From: an uncultured Pseudomonadales bacterium | GTDB taxonomy: Bacteria; Pseudomonadota; Gammaproteobacteria; Pseudomonadales; Azotimanducaceae | Direction: 5' to 3' | Length of the DNA: 64,000 nucleotides | NCBI GenBank assembly: GCA_937775265.1 | Contig: CALKBV010000006.1 | Span: 186,001 to 250,000, forward strand | Part shown: in pieces, positions 27,591 through 36,520 of the stretch | Layout: every line of letters begins with the position of its first letter | Position numbering within the stretch: position 1 is the first letter of the stretch | Notes under the pieces: model-generated | The model's input: only the letters and a program-made list of their open reading frames with translations | The model's database searches: none | Told to the model about the DNA's origin: nothing | Program-made: the position numbers and the translations under genes

Positions 27591-28865
27591 CTAACCGGTG
27601 CCGAAGATCGCCTTGAAGATATAGAAGAAGATGATCGCAAGTATTGCACCAGCAGGTAGTGTGACCAGCCATGAAAGGAAAATAGTACCAACCACACGAA
27701 GATTAAGCGCATGCAGCCCTTTGGCCAGGCCAACACCCAGAACACCACCAACCAGCGTATGGGTTGTACTGACGGGCAAGCTATAAGCTGAAGCCAATAC
27801 CACGGTGGTTGCTGCAGCAAGTTCGGCAGCGAAGCCACTGCTGGGGGTCAGCTCTGTGATGTGCGTACCAATCGTTTGCATTACCCGATAGCCATAGATG
27901 GCAAGACCTGCAACGATACCTGCCCCACCAAGAAATAGTATCCAGGTCGGCATTCTTGCTTTTTGAACAACGTCGCCGCCAGATTCAATAATGCTATTGA
28001 CAGCAGCAAGAGGCCCGATCGCATTCGCGACATCGTTTGATCCATGAGCAAAAGCCATGGCACAAGCCGTGAACAACATCAGCACACCAAACATACGCTC
28101 GATATTCACAATGTCATGGTTCAAAGAGGCAACTACCCGTTTGATCCTGGTCAATGCCACAACACCAATCAGGCAGACCAGACTTGCAACAACCATTGAA
28201 TACAATATTGCCTGTTGAAAGGTCAGATCCAGCCCTAAGTGCTTGAGTCCCTTTACCATCGTCACCATCGAAATCACAAACCCGACCAAGAAGATGTAAA
28301 AGGGAATAACCCGTTTGGCAGAAGCAAACGGATCTGTCGTATCAAAGACGAAACGTCGAACGCTCATATACAAAAAGAAGGCAACGGTACCTGCTAGCAC
28401 CGGAGAAACCACCCAGCTTGCAGCAATGTTTCCTACCTTCATCCAGTTGACCGCATCAACGGAAATACCGACAGACGCGAAGCCAACAATTGCACCGACA
28501 ATGCTATGCGTTGTTGATACTGGCCAGCCGTAAGTCGTCGCAATAAAAAGCCAAATGCCAGCCGCCAGCAACGCAGACATCATCCCGTAGACCAGGAGTT
28601 CTGGTTCATCGGAAAGTAATTCCGGATCAATGATACCTTTACGAATGGTAGAGGTCACTTCTCCTCCGGCCAGATAGGCACCTGCAAACTCGAAGACCAT
28701 TGCAATGAGTATGGCCTGCTTAATGGTGATTGCCTTGGCTCCAACCGACGTCCCCATGGCATTGGCAACATCGTTAGCACCGACACCCCAGGCCATAAAA
28801 AAGCCAAAACAAACCGTCAGGATCAGCAGCATGCTGCCAAATTCTTCTATAACGCCCATCTGCAA
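27591..28865 (-). CDS. inorganic phosphate transporter, PiT family
   Basis: 424-residue inner-membrane phosphate:cation symporter. Both PiT signature repeats are present: GANDVANAMGTSVG near residue 28 and HGSNDVANAIGPLAAV near 283. About ten hydrophobic helices are visible, with PVSTTHSIVGAIVG and PVSTTHTLVGGVLG repeated. It lies 3 bp downstream of the DUF47 gene, the classical regulator pair. Convergent with the molybdoenzyme, 11-bp gap. Confidence 0.94.
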   Translation of the reverse strand: MQMGVIEEFGSMLLILTVCFGFFMAWGVGANDVANAMGTSVGAKAITIKQAILIAMVFEFAGAYLAGGEVTSTIRKGIIDPELLSDEPELLVYGMMSALLAAGIWLFIATTYGWPVSTTHSIVGAIVGFASVGISVDAVNWMKVGNIAASWVVSPVLAGTVAFFLYMSVRRFVFDTTDPFASAKRVIPFYIFLVGFVISMVTMVKGLKHLGLDLTFQQAILYSMVVASLVCLIGVVALTRIKRVVASLNHDIVNIERMFGVLMLFTACAMAFAHGSNDVANAIGPLAAVNSIIESGGDVVQKARMPTWILFLGGAGIVAGLAIYGYRVMQTIGTHITELTPSSGFAAELAAATTVVLASAYSLPVSTTHTLVGGVLGVGLAKGLHALNLRVVGTIFLSWLVTLPAGAILAIIFFYIFKAIFGTG

Positions 28866-28868
28866 TCC

Positions 28869-29573
28869 CTAACTTGCTATTACATACATCATGCGATTGC
28901 CAACCGTCTGGGCATCGTCAGCGATGTCTCCAATCTGGTCGATCACCCGGTACAAAAAAATCACGCTGACAGGATTCAGGTCTGCTTCGTGATCAAACAA
29001 TGCTCGCCTGAGCTTCACCTGCAAAACATCAGACTTATGCTCGGCATCATCAAGCTCTTCGAGCATCTTCTCTACTAACTCTATTTCCCGGCCACTGAAC
29101 CCCGTGGTAACAAGATCATTTAACTGAGCTATTACTTTCCGGGCGAGGCTCACTGCATCCAGACTTGCTTTGACAAATTCCGTTAAAGCTGGCTTCACTT
29201 CCTCTGGAAACCTCATTTTTCGGCCCAGCATCAATCCCGCAATATCTTTCGCGCCGTTGGCTATTCGATCCTGAACCTGGACGATTTCCAGTAAATGATT
29301 GCGTGACACGGGCAGGAAGAGACTCTTTGGCAGATTCAACCTGACCTTCTTTTTCAGCTCGTCTGCATCGCCTTCAAGGTCAGAAACCGCCCGGTAACGT
29401 TTCTCAGCATCTGCCCAATCAGAGCCAGACACCGCCTCAAAGAATGGAACTAACCCAAGCACACAACGCTCACATGTCTCCATATGTTCCTTGATAGGAG
29501 ATATCGGAGAGAGACCAAACAGTCTGGAAAATAGCGGGGTTTTTGACACAGTTTCACTCTGCGCTGGTGGCAT
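28869..29573 (-). CDS. DUF47 / TIGR00153 PhoU-like protein, Pit accessory
   Basis: 234-residue all-helical PhoU-like protein (YkaA type). Seen: CERCVLGLVPFFEAVSG, LEGDADELKKKVRLNLP, RIANGAKDIAGLMLGRKM and FLYRVIDQIGDIADDAQ, with E/D-x3-D metal-binding patterns. Such proteins accompany PiT transporters and tune their activity (family knowledge). It is upstream of the pit gene by 3 bp. Confidence 0.93.
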   Translation of the reverse strand: MPPAQSETVSKTPLFSRLFGLSPISPIKEHMETCERCVLGLVPFFEAVSGSDWADAEKRYRAVSDLEGDADELKKKVRLNLPKSLFLPVSRNHLLEIVQVQDRIANGAKDIAGLMLGRKMRFPEEVKPALTEFVKASLDAVSLARKVIAQLNDLVTTGFSGREIELVEKMLEELDDAEHKSDVLQVKLRRALFDHEADLNPVSVIFLYRVIDQIGDIADDAQTVGNRMMYVIAS

Positions 29574-29690
29574 GGTTACGGAAGAGTCGATGTTAAGCTA
29601 AAGTCACGAAATAGCGAATACCCTAGCCCGAAATTCTGCATAAATAAGATGCAGGAACTGCCACCTTATTTGTGATATAAATCCCGCCCT

Positions 29691-30125
29691 ATGGATTCCC
29701 AGCCAAATAATCGCCGACGAAAGTATATGGACGCGGCAGCCGTTGTCCTCTCCGGCGTGTGCATGCTGCATTGCCTGGCACTTCCGATCGCACTGACGAT
29801 TCTGCCGATCGTCAATGTCACTCTGCTCGATGAGTCAACCTTTCACCTGATCATGATGGCTGTGATTCTGCCAATCAGCATCATTGCATTAACCATTGGT
29901 TGCCGCCAACACAAGGATAAGCTGACCCTGGTTCTCGGCAGCGTTGGTCTAGGGATATTGACCATTACTGCCATCTTCGGCCACGACCTGCTAGGCCTTA
30001 CAGGTGAGCGAATTGTCACCTCGATCGGCGGACTTATACTCGCTGCCGCACATATTCAGAACTATCTCTGCTGTCGCAACGACGATTGCGCACACGAACA
30101 CTGGACAAACCATAAACAGCCATGA
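29691..30125 (+). CDS. MerC-domain membrane protein
   Basis: 144-residue protein with four hydrophobic helices. The first holds the Cys pair in SGVCMLHCLALP, the MerC signature; a Cys/His-rich tail NYLCCRNDDCAHEHW follows. MerC proteins move mercuric ions, but chromosomal members outside mer operons have unknown cargo. No mer genes are nearby. The stop codon lies in the first unit of the 21-bp tandem repeat. Confidence 0.85.
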   Translation: MDSQPNNRRRKYMDAAAVVLSGVCMLHCLALPIALTILPIVNVTLLDESTFHLIMMAVILPISIIALTIGCRQHKDKLTLVLGSVGLGILTITAIFGHDLLGLTGERIVTSIGGLILAAAHIQNYLCCRNDDCAHEHWTNHKQP

Positions 30126-30234
30126 GCCAGCCATAGACAGCCTTGAGCGAGTGATAGGCAGCCATGAGCGAGTAATAGACAGCCTTGAGCGAGCATAGAA
30201 CAGCCATGAGCGAGTAATAGACAGCCATGAATAG
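30116..30234 (+). repeat. 21-bp tandem repeat, 5.7 units
   Basis: Consensus ACAGCCATGAGCGAGTAATAG (21 bp). Units start at 30116, 30137, 30158, 30179, 30200 and 30221 (last partial), with alternating CATGA/CTTGA. The first unit contains the stop of the MerC gene, the last contains the start codon of the TauD-like gene. Three of the units in between carry an ATGA (start/stop overlap) and TAATAG stops. Confidence 0.95.
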
Positions 30235-31036
30235 CGACTACCAGGTTGATCAACAAGCTGGTCCTATCGGCGCCACTATCAGCGGTATTGATCTCAACAA
30301 TATTGACTCAACAGCTGTCGACTTTCTCCGTGAAGCGTTAAGCGAACATCTTGTCCTATTTTTTCGGGATCAGTCTCTGGACCCGGCAAACCTTTTTAAA
30401 CTGGCTTCGAAATTCGGCTCTCCTGTACCCTACCCTTTCGTAAAAGGATTACCCAGTTTTCCTGAGGTGGTCGAAGTCATTAAAAGACCTGAAGACACGC
30501 TCAATTTTGGGGGAGTCTGGCATTCAGACACGACCTATCTGGAAACACCGGCAATGGGTGCCCTCTTGTATGGGGTCGACATACCTGAACAGGGTGGCGA
30601 CACCATGTTCACCAACATGTACAACGTATTCGATTCGCTTTCAGCAGGAATGCAAAGCTTCCTTGGACGGCAGATGGCGATAAACGATGCGGATAACGAA
30701 GCCATCAGGGCTACACGCCCGGGATCTATCAATAAAGGGCTACACGCTACACACCCGGTTGTAAGAACGCACCCCGTGACTAAAAGGCCGCTGCTCTATA
30801 TCAACAAGGCGCACACCACACGATTTGCCGGCATGTCTGAACGCGAGAGTGCGCCGATTCTGGACTTCCTGTTCGAGCGAATCATGCAACCAGAGTTTTC
30901 GTGCCGATTCCAATGGCAACGCGGCAGCCTGGCATTTTGGGACAACCGTGCATGCCAGCACTATCCGCTGAATGACTACCAGGGAGAATTAAGAAAAATG
31001 CTTCGCGTGAGCCTTGCCGGTGACAAACCTCACTAG
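30227..31036 (+). CDS. TauD/TfdA family dioxygenase
   Basis: 269-residue Fe(II)/2-oxoglutarate dioxygenase, usual length. Metal ligands: GVWHSDTTYLE (HxD, residue ~104) and distal His in RACQHYPLNDY; the 2-oxoglutarate Arg is in RKMLRVSLAGD. GALLYGVDIPEQGGDTMFTN is characteristic. Substrates in the family include taurine, alkyl sulphates and aryloxyacetates; not predictable here. The start codon lies in the last unit of the 21-bp repeat, with no canonical Shine-Dalgarno except GAGCGAG about 13-19 nt upstream. Confidence 0.92.
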   Translation: MNSDYQVDQQAGPIGATISGIDLNNIDSTAVDFLREALSEHLVLFFRDQSLDPANLFKLASKFGSPVPYPFVKGLPSFPEVVEVIKRPEDTLNFGGVWHSDTTYLETPAMGALLYGVDIPEQGGDTMFTNMYNVFDSLSAGMQSFLGRQMAINDADNEAIRATRPGSINKGLHATHPVVRTHPVTKRPLLYINKAHTTRFAGMSERESAPILDFLFERIMQPEFSCRFQWQRGSLAFWDNRACQHYPLNDYQGELRKMLRVSLAGDKPH

Positions 31037-31039
31037 CCA

Positions 31040-32503
31040 TCACAACGTAAGGTTACCGGCGCCATCAATGCGAGCCGCTCTGCCGCAATATTCAGTCACC
31101 TGCATATCATGCAGGATGTCGGGATCCGAAGAATTAGCCCAGGTTCGCTTCCCATTGGGCGTTAGACACGCAAAATGACCAACCGCAGGTTCATCACCCG
31201 AGAACATGACCGTATAGGATTCGATGGTCACATCACCGTCATGATTCACCAGCCATTCCCTGGTTGGGCAGGCATCAACTTCCGCCTGAAGGTTCTCGTG
31301 CTTGTAATCGCCTTTCGGCGCTTCGGTCGAATAGACGCCAAATGCGTGCTTCGTCAGGAAACCACCATTTGCCGTCACAAACCCTTTCTTGCCTGGATTA
31401 TCCCTTAATAACTCAACCATTCTGGAGATACTGTGCATGACGTAATTATTGAGCGGACCGCCCCCGAAGGTTAATCCGCCTGTGACCGTGAGTTCCCTGT
31501 CTAACGACAATCCCAGTTCTGCCGCTGCCACCTGCACAGCAACCGGAAAACAGCTGTAAACATCAACGAAGTCCAGGTCGTCAACGCCGAGACCTGCCAG
31601 TTCAAGCGCACGCTGACCCGCGATTCGGATCGCGGGAGAAGAATAAAGATTGTCGCGTTCCGAGACCGAATAAGTATCGTGAGCATCGGTACCAACCCAA
31701 GGGTAAACCCACTGACTTTCGTCTACCCCCAGTTCTCTGGCCTTGGCAACACTGCACATAATAATTGCCGACGCCATATCAACAGAGTTATTGGAGTTCA
31801 TCAGTTTTGGATAAGGAAAACTCACCATCCGGTTTGTCTTACCGGGCGTACGAATAGCAGTCGCGTCCAAGGCTTCACGGATCCACGCATTCGGGTTGCG
31901 AGCAGCCACCTGACTAAACCCCGCCCACATTGTTGAAACTTTGACCTGATGCTCCTCGATTGTCTCACCCTGATGGTGCCGGAGCGCATTCTCAAATATC
32001 GGGTAGATCTGGATAGGTTGGCGAATACTTCTTGCCACCTCCGCTTCCCCGGCCATGGATTCTTCCTGACCGATTAACCGATCATATTCACCATGGGTTT
32101 CCTTCTCCGGGAGTTCCTGGCTATTTTTTCTCGCTTTGGCAAGTGAGTTACCGATCTCTGCTCCCGTCAGCAACACGAGTGATTTTTCTCCACTCGCAAT
32201 GTCCACAGCGGTAGCGTTAAGCGTACTCTGGACCATATTGCCGCCGTAGCAGGTGCCTACCAGCTCCGCATTGCTGCAACCTATTTTCTCTGCGACATAC
32301 CCGGCAGGTTGGTGGTACTTCCACCATCCGCGGATCACACGAACTGACTCCACTTCTTCGAGCAGCCCTGGCTTTCCACAATCCTGGGCAGCCTTGAACG
32401 CAGCTTCCACCATTAAATCAATCGGCTCTTTAGCATCATTGAGGTCAGTGACTCGTTGCAGTATTTGAGAGACACCAATAATGACGGGCATGTTAGGATT
32501 CAC
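31040..32503 (-). CDS. acetyl-CoA acetyltransferase-like (SCP2-type thiolase) protein
   Basis: About 487 residues. The thiolase fold is evident: VIIGVSQILQRVTD at the N-terminus, ELVGTCYGGNMVQSTLNA, DFVDVYSCFPVAVQVAAAEL, TGGLTFGGGPLNNYVMHS and FVTANGGFLTKHAFGVYS. The active-site pattern is that of SCP2/sterol-type thiolases rather than FadA, implying bulky acyl-CoA substrates (inference). I chose the GTG at 32503: AAGGAA lies 5 nt before it; the ATG at 32491 is the alternative. Convergent with the TauD-like gene (3-bp gap) and divergent from the LLM oxidoreductase. Confidence 0.9.
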   Translation of the reverse strand: MNPNMPVIIGVSQILQRVTDLNDAKEPIDLMVEAAFKAAQDCGKPGLLEEVESVRVIRGWWKYHQPAGYVAEKIGCSNAELVGTCYGGNMVQSTLNATAVDIASGEKSLVLLTGAEIGNSLAKARKNSQELPEKETHGEYDRLIGQEESMAGEAEVARSIRQPIQIYPIFENALRHHQGETIEEHQVKVSTMWAGFSQVAARNPNAWIREALDATAIRTPGKTNRMVSFPYPKLMNSNNSVDMASAIIMCSVAKARELGVDESQWVYPWVGTDAHDTYSVSERDNLYSSPAIRIAGQRALELAGLGVDDLDFVDVYSCFPVAVQVAAAELGLSLDRELTVTGGLTFGGGPLNNYVMHSISRMVELLRDNPGKKGFVTANGGFLTKHAFGVYSTEAPKGDYKHENLQAEVDACPTREWLVNHDGDVTIESYTVMFSGDEPAVGHFACLTPNGKRTWANSSDPDILHDMQVTEYCGRAARIDGAGNLTL

Positions 32504-32617
32504 AGAATTTCCTTCTTCAGTATTTGTATTAAGAGTTTCATATCTAGTCCGGCATTCTGCCACAAATCGGCTGGGGCAAAGCTGAGCCGGTCAGAAAATT
32601 ATAAGGAAGCATTAGTC

Positions 32618-33535
32618 ATGAAAATTGCGGTTACAGCCTGGAAGTTTGGAACCCAGGGGCTCGCCCAAGAACTCGCCGAACAGGGCGAGATCGCAGAATC
32701 TTTGGGATTCGATTCCTTCTGGTTGCCGGAAAATCACTTTACCGGACCCACCGCCATACCTGCGCCACTGATGCTGCTTGCGGCGGTCGCCGCACGAACC
32801 AGTAAAATCAAACTAGGGACTACTTCTTACCTGTTGCCCATCAGGAATCCAATACTGGCGGCTGAAGAAGTCGCGGTTCTCGATCGCCTGTCCGGCGGCC
32901 GCGTCATTCTTGGAATCGGCCGAGGGTTTCAGGCATCCATGTTCAAACCGTTTGGCATTCCCACCGGTGAAAAACGTAAAAGGTTCAAGTCCAATCTCGA
33001 ACTCATGATCAACGCATGGAAGGGGGAACCAATAGCGCAATTTGAAGGCAACGACATCACACTTTCCCCCTTACCCGCACAACAACCGCATCCACCTCTC
33101 TGGGTTGCTGCCTTCGGGCCTCTGGCCATCAAACAGGCCGGTACCCTGGGATTGCCCTATATCGCCTCACCAGTAGAAACCCTATCGAGTCTCAGGGAAA
33201 ACATTCTTGCGCATCAGGGTCACGTGCGTGACACAGGTCATCCCCCGGTGGCAATCACTCCTGTCATGCGGACCGTGTTTGTGACCGACAACCCGTCGCT
33301 GGAAAAACAGGTCAGGGAATCACTGGATGCCGAAGTTGCCAGCAGATTTCGCGATACCGCAACCGCCGTTGATGAATGGGCTATCGTCGGAGATAGTATT
33401 GCTATTAAGGACAAACTTAACCAATACCGGGAAACACTGGGGCTGAACTACCTGATCGCCCGGGGCAGAATCCAGGGTGTCGATAACGACGACCAGGTTC
33501 GCTCTCACGAACTACTGCTCAAGGCCGCCAGCTAA
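32618..33535 (+). CDS. LLM class flavin-dependent oxidoreductase
   Basis: 305-residue luciferase-like monooxygenase fold (TIM barrel). Seen: MKIAVTAWKFGTQGL, FDSFWLPENHF, IKLGTTSYLLPIRNPI and VILGIGRGFQ, typical of flavin or F420-dependent LLM enzymes. The ATG at 32618 follows AAGGAAG by 9 nt; the frame is open upstream to 32456 but antisense to the thiolase start. Substrate unknown; such enzymes oxidise alkanes, sulphonates or terpenoids. Confidence 0.9.
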   Translation: MKIAVTAWKFGTQGLAQELAEQGEIAESLGFDSFWLPENHFTGPTAIPAPLMLLAAVAARTSKIKLGTTSYLLPIRNPILAAEEVAVLDRLSGGRVILGIGRGFQASMFKPFGIPTGEKRKRFKSNLELMINAWKGEPIAQFEGNDITLSPLPAQQPHPPLWVAAFGPLAIKQAGTLGLPYIASPVETLSSLRENILAHQGHVRDTGHPPVAITPVMRTVFVTDNPSLEKQVRESLDAEVASRFRDTATAVDEWAIVGDSIAIKDKLNQYRETLGLNYLIARGRIQGVDNDDQVRSHELLLKAAS

Positions 33536-33566
33536 AACTGCTTTATAAAACTGCTCTATAAAACGG
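33534..33566. repeat. 13-bp tandem repeat between convergent genes
   Basis: Two and a half units of AAAACTGCTYTAT starting at 33534 and 33547, ending AAAACGG. It overlaps the LLM stop codon and abuts the M48 gene stop. Confidence 0.85.
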
Positions 33567-34991
33567 CTAGTTAATAATTTTGATCAGTTGACCATCTTCA
33601 GGCTGGCCATGGGGGTAAAGGCCATTCATCACCCGCAGGGTATCCAGAGCGTAGTTTGTAATGGGGGATTCTTCAGCCAACTGTTCCATGGTGGTATCCT
33701 CTTCTGCGCGAACCACCTGGACCTTAGGCGTTTTTGCACGCTGGAAATCCTCCCGGGACATCCGATCAAAACTGAAAATGCTGGCTATATAGTTGCCATC
33801 GTCGGCAATTTTACGCAGGTCATACTTCCCCGCACCACGAAGAATATACGCCAGGCGCTTTCTCTCATCAAAAATTACCGCGAAACGGACAGGTCTTGGT
33901 CCATAAGCAGTGTCCGCCTTATCTGCAATCCCCAGGTACGCTGGCATTCCGTCGATCGTGATTTCGCGCCCCTCTCGAACGTTCAACCCCAGTTGTTCCT
34001 TGGTGAAGCTGGCGGGCGTTGCACCTCGCGTCAGTCTGGAGGTCGTAATGGTAAAGCTCGACTCACCCACCTGGTTGACGACCATCGCGCCCTGGCGAAG
34101 CGTTTCGAAACGCCACGACTGTGGAAAAGTGAATTTGATACCCAGTTTAGGATGATAAAAGGTGTTCTTGCGGACCACACCTACCTGTCTTGATTTTCCG
34201 TACGCCAGGCCATTCAGTTTTTGGAGAAACTCATCCGTCTTGATGAACTCGTCGTGGTCCCTGAGCAGCTTTTCAGACTCGGTGATAGCCTGTTTGTAAC
34301 GGGTGTCGTGATCGGGGTGAGTTGACAGGATGCCGTGATAGACCCTCGGCGCCCTGTTTTCCAGCCTGGCCTGGGATATTTCAATTCGATCTTTAGCCTT
34401 CAGTATTTCTATTGTGTTTAACATGGCGCTCGGCGAATAACCGGCTTTCGCCATGTACTGGGCACCCACCTCATCGGCATCAAGCTCAAATTCCCTGCTG
34501 TACCCGGACAGCAACACCCCACCAAACATGTTTCCAAGCTCATAAAGTGCCGGTTGCCCCGACACGGCAGTCAATACCGTGTTTAAAACGCTAACTCCCT
34601 TTCCCCGGGTTTGGCGCCGCAACGCATGTTTTTCCGTGACATGTGCAATTTCATGCCCGAGAACTGCAGCGAGCTCTGATTCCGAATTCATGTGTACAAG
34701 CATGCCGCGGGTGACGTAAATGAACCCTCCCGGCAAGGCGAATGCATTGATCATGTCATCATTCAGGATAGTAAATCGGTACTCGACCTCTGGTCTCGAG
34801 CTCCCAGCGGCAACGCGTTGACCGACCTGGTTAATATAGGCCTGTAATTTCTGGTCGCGATAAATGCCGAACTTGCCAATTATTTTTTGATGTTCTGCCT
34901 GGCCCAGCTTCACCTCATCTTCCAGAGACATCCCCCAGGCCGAAGCGCAGGTCGCCAGAAATAATGACAGGAAAATGTATTTCATACTCAA
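33567..34991 (-). CDS. M48 family metalloprotease (BepA-like)
   Basis: 474 residues. Signal peptide MKYIFLSLFLATCASAWG at the second Met, so the mature enzyme is periplasmic. The zinc motif HEIAHVTEKHALRR lies near residue 118 and the third ligand in FELDADEVGAQYM near 175. The C-terminal half is a non-catalytic domain (FHPKLGIKFTFPQSW is not present verbatim; the related KLGIKFTFPQSWRF is) ending in a short LysM-like GQLIKIIN. BepA-type proteases maintain outer-membrane protein assembly. Convergent with the LLM gene. Confidence 0.9.
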   Translation of the reverse strand: MSMKYIFLSLFLATCASAWGMSLEDEVKLGQAEHQKIIGKFGIYRDQKLQAYINQVGQRVAAGSSRPEVEYRFTILNDDMINAFALPGGFIYVTRGMLVHMNSESELAAVLGHEIAHVTEKHALRRQTRGKGVSVLNTVLTAVSGQPALYELGNMFGGVLLSGYSREFELDADEVGAQYMAKAGYSPSAMLNTIEILKAKDRIEISQARLENRAPRVYHGILSTHPDHDTRYKQAITESEKLLRDHDEFIKTDEFLQKLNGLAYGKSRQVGVVRKNTFYHPKLGIKFTFPQSWRFETLRQGAMVVNQVGESSFTITTSRLTRGATPASFTKEQLGLNVREGREITIDGMPAYLGIADKADTAYGPRPVRFAVIFDERKRLAYILRGAGKYDLRKIADDGNYIASIFSFDRMSREDFQRAKTPKVQVVRAEEDTTMEQLAEESPITNYALDTLRVMNGLYPHGQPEDGQLIKIIN

Positions 34992-35226
34992 CTGCTTATA
35001 CTTTTATGATTGAAACATTGGTTATCAGGTTGCAAGTCTATCTTATCTGGATAAGCATGAAGGGAGGCTGAACATTGGTATTTTGTCCCCCTTTTGGTTC
35101 ATTCTGTTCAATTTAACCAACAAATAGACCAATCAATGAACTTTCTCTATCCACTTTGTTTAACTCAGGTCAAAATATGAGCAATATCTCTAACTTTGGT
35201 TCCGGCGGCTATTCACATTGCGGCAG

Positions 35227-36513
35227 ATGCTCTACCAGTTCTTTAAAGGCCCGATTTGGAAAAGTCTGGTTTGGCTTGCGGTTTTATCTTGCTGGCACGT
35301 TAAAGCAATGGACAATCCCCGCCAACCAATCATAGATCTTGAAAACCAGGTCGAAGAATTAACGCTGCACCATGGGCCCTTTTCTGTCGAGCTGATTGAA
35401 CCCGTTATAACGCTCGCCAAACTCTACATCGAAGCATATGAACTCGAATCGGCAACCGATCAGTTGCTCCGCGCCCAGAACATTGCGCATCGCAACGAAG
35501 GTGTCTACACCCCCACGCAATTCGAAGCAGTCGACCTACTCACCCAAATTGCACTTAGCGAAGCTAATTATCGGGCTGCAAATGTACAGCAGAAATTTGC
35601 GTTTTTTGTGCAGTCTCACCACCTGAATCCGCAGGACCCGGAGATACTGTCTGCTTATTCAGAGATGGCAGACTGGTACATGTTTACTGGACAGACACGA
35701 AGATCGCGCCGGTTGCTCGAAGAAGGTATCGAAAAAGCCACCAGCCTGGGCCTGGATCCCCTTCCTCTTGCTATCGAGCTGAGCCGGGCGCGTCGCCTGG
35801 AGGGCATATGTTGCGTATCGAAAAAGTTGCTAGAGCTGGTAAAACGCTCTTCGAACACCGACCCCGACACCTTGGCCAACGCCTATCTTGAGCTTGCGGA
35901 CACCTACCTTCTTGCGCGCAAAGAGGTAATCGCCACTGAGTATTTCCTTAAAGCCAACGAAGTAAGTCCGCTAAGCATGGACGTCGATCCTCGCCCTATT
36001 TCGGCTCGCGAGGCTTTCAGTAACCCACTAGCCCAACAGGCTAAAATCTATCATATCGAGAAGGACATGTTTAATAGACGCCACCTGACTCTGCGCACGC
36101 ATGAAGAGATACTCGAGGACCTGTCCGTCAAACCCCAATGGTTTATCATCGACTGGAAACACGCCCATCAGGGCTTTATAGTGCCAGACAGGAATTCAAA
36201 CCTATCTCAGGGCCGTGAAATTCAGGAACTGGTTGGTAATCCAATCCTGTTTAGCAAAGACCAGCTAAATAACGTGATTCCACTTCGGCTGGAAAAAAGA
36301 ATGGAAGAACTTAAGATCGAGCTTTCATTTACCGTCACCAGCGAGGGGGACCTAGAGGAGATAGAAGTTATAAACTCAACTGCGCCGGTCAAACTAGACA
36401 GATTGGTCATTGACGCCCTCAGGAAAGCCCATTATCGCCCTGGGCTCGTCAATGGGCTGCCAATCACGACAAAGAATGTATCACTTGTACAAACCTTTCT
36501 CCCCATTACATAG
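35227..36513 (+). CDS. secreted TPR protein with TonB-C-like domain, copy 1
   Basis: About 428 residues. N-terminal signal-like segment (KSLVWLAVLSCWHVKA), then TPR-type helices through residue ~260 (AKLYIEAYELESATDQLL, LANAYLELADTYLLARKE), and a C-terminal ~65-residue TonB-C-like domain: ELSFTVTSEGDLEEIEVIN followed by LDRLVIDALRKAHYRPGLV. There is no transmembrane anchor after the signal, so it is not a classical TonB. ATG at 35227 preferred; TTG at 35218 also in frame. It is 7 bp upstream of a paralogue with the same domain order. Confidence 0.8.
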   Translation: MLYQFFKGPIWKSLVWLAVLSCWHVKAMDNPRQPIIDLENQVEELTLHHGPFSVELIEPVITLAKLYIEAYELESATDQLLRAQNIAHRNEGVYTPTQFEAVDLLTQIALSEANYRAANVQQKFAFFVQSHHLNPQDPEILSAYSEMADWYMFTGQTRRSRRLLEEGIEKATSLGLDPLPLAIELSRARRLEGICCVSKKLLELVKRSSNTDPDTLANAYLELADTYLLARKEVIATEYFLKANEVSPLSMDVDPRPISAREAFSNPLAQQAKIYHIEKDMFNRRHLTLRTHEEILEDLSVKPQWFIIDWKHAHQGFIVPDRNSNLSQGREIQELVGNPILFSKDQLNNVIPLRLEKRMEELKIELSFTVTSEGDLEEIEVINSTAPVKLDRLVIDALRKAHYRPGLVNGLPITTKNVSLVQTFLPIT

Positions 36514-36520
36514 GCACGTA

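Noticed and set aside
30034-30256. Minus-strand ORFs over the 21-bp repeat (Tyr/Ser/Leu repeats)
   Set aside because: They simply translate the tandem repeat in the wrong strand.
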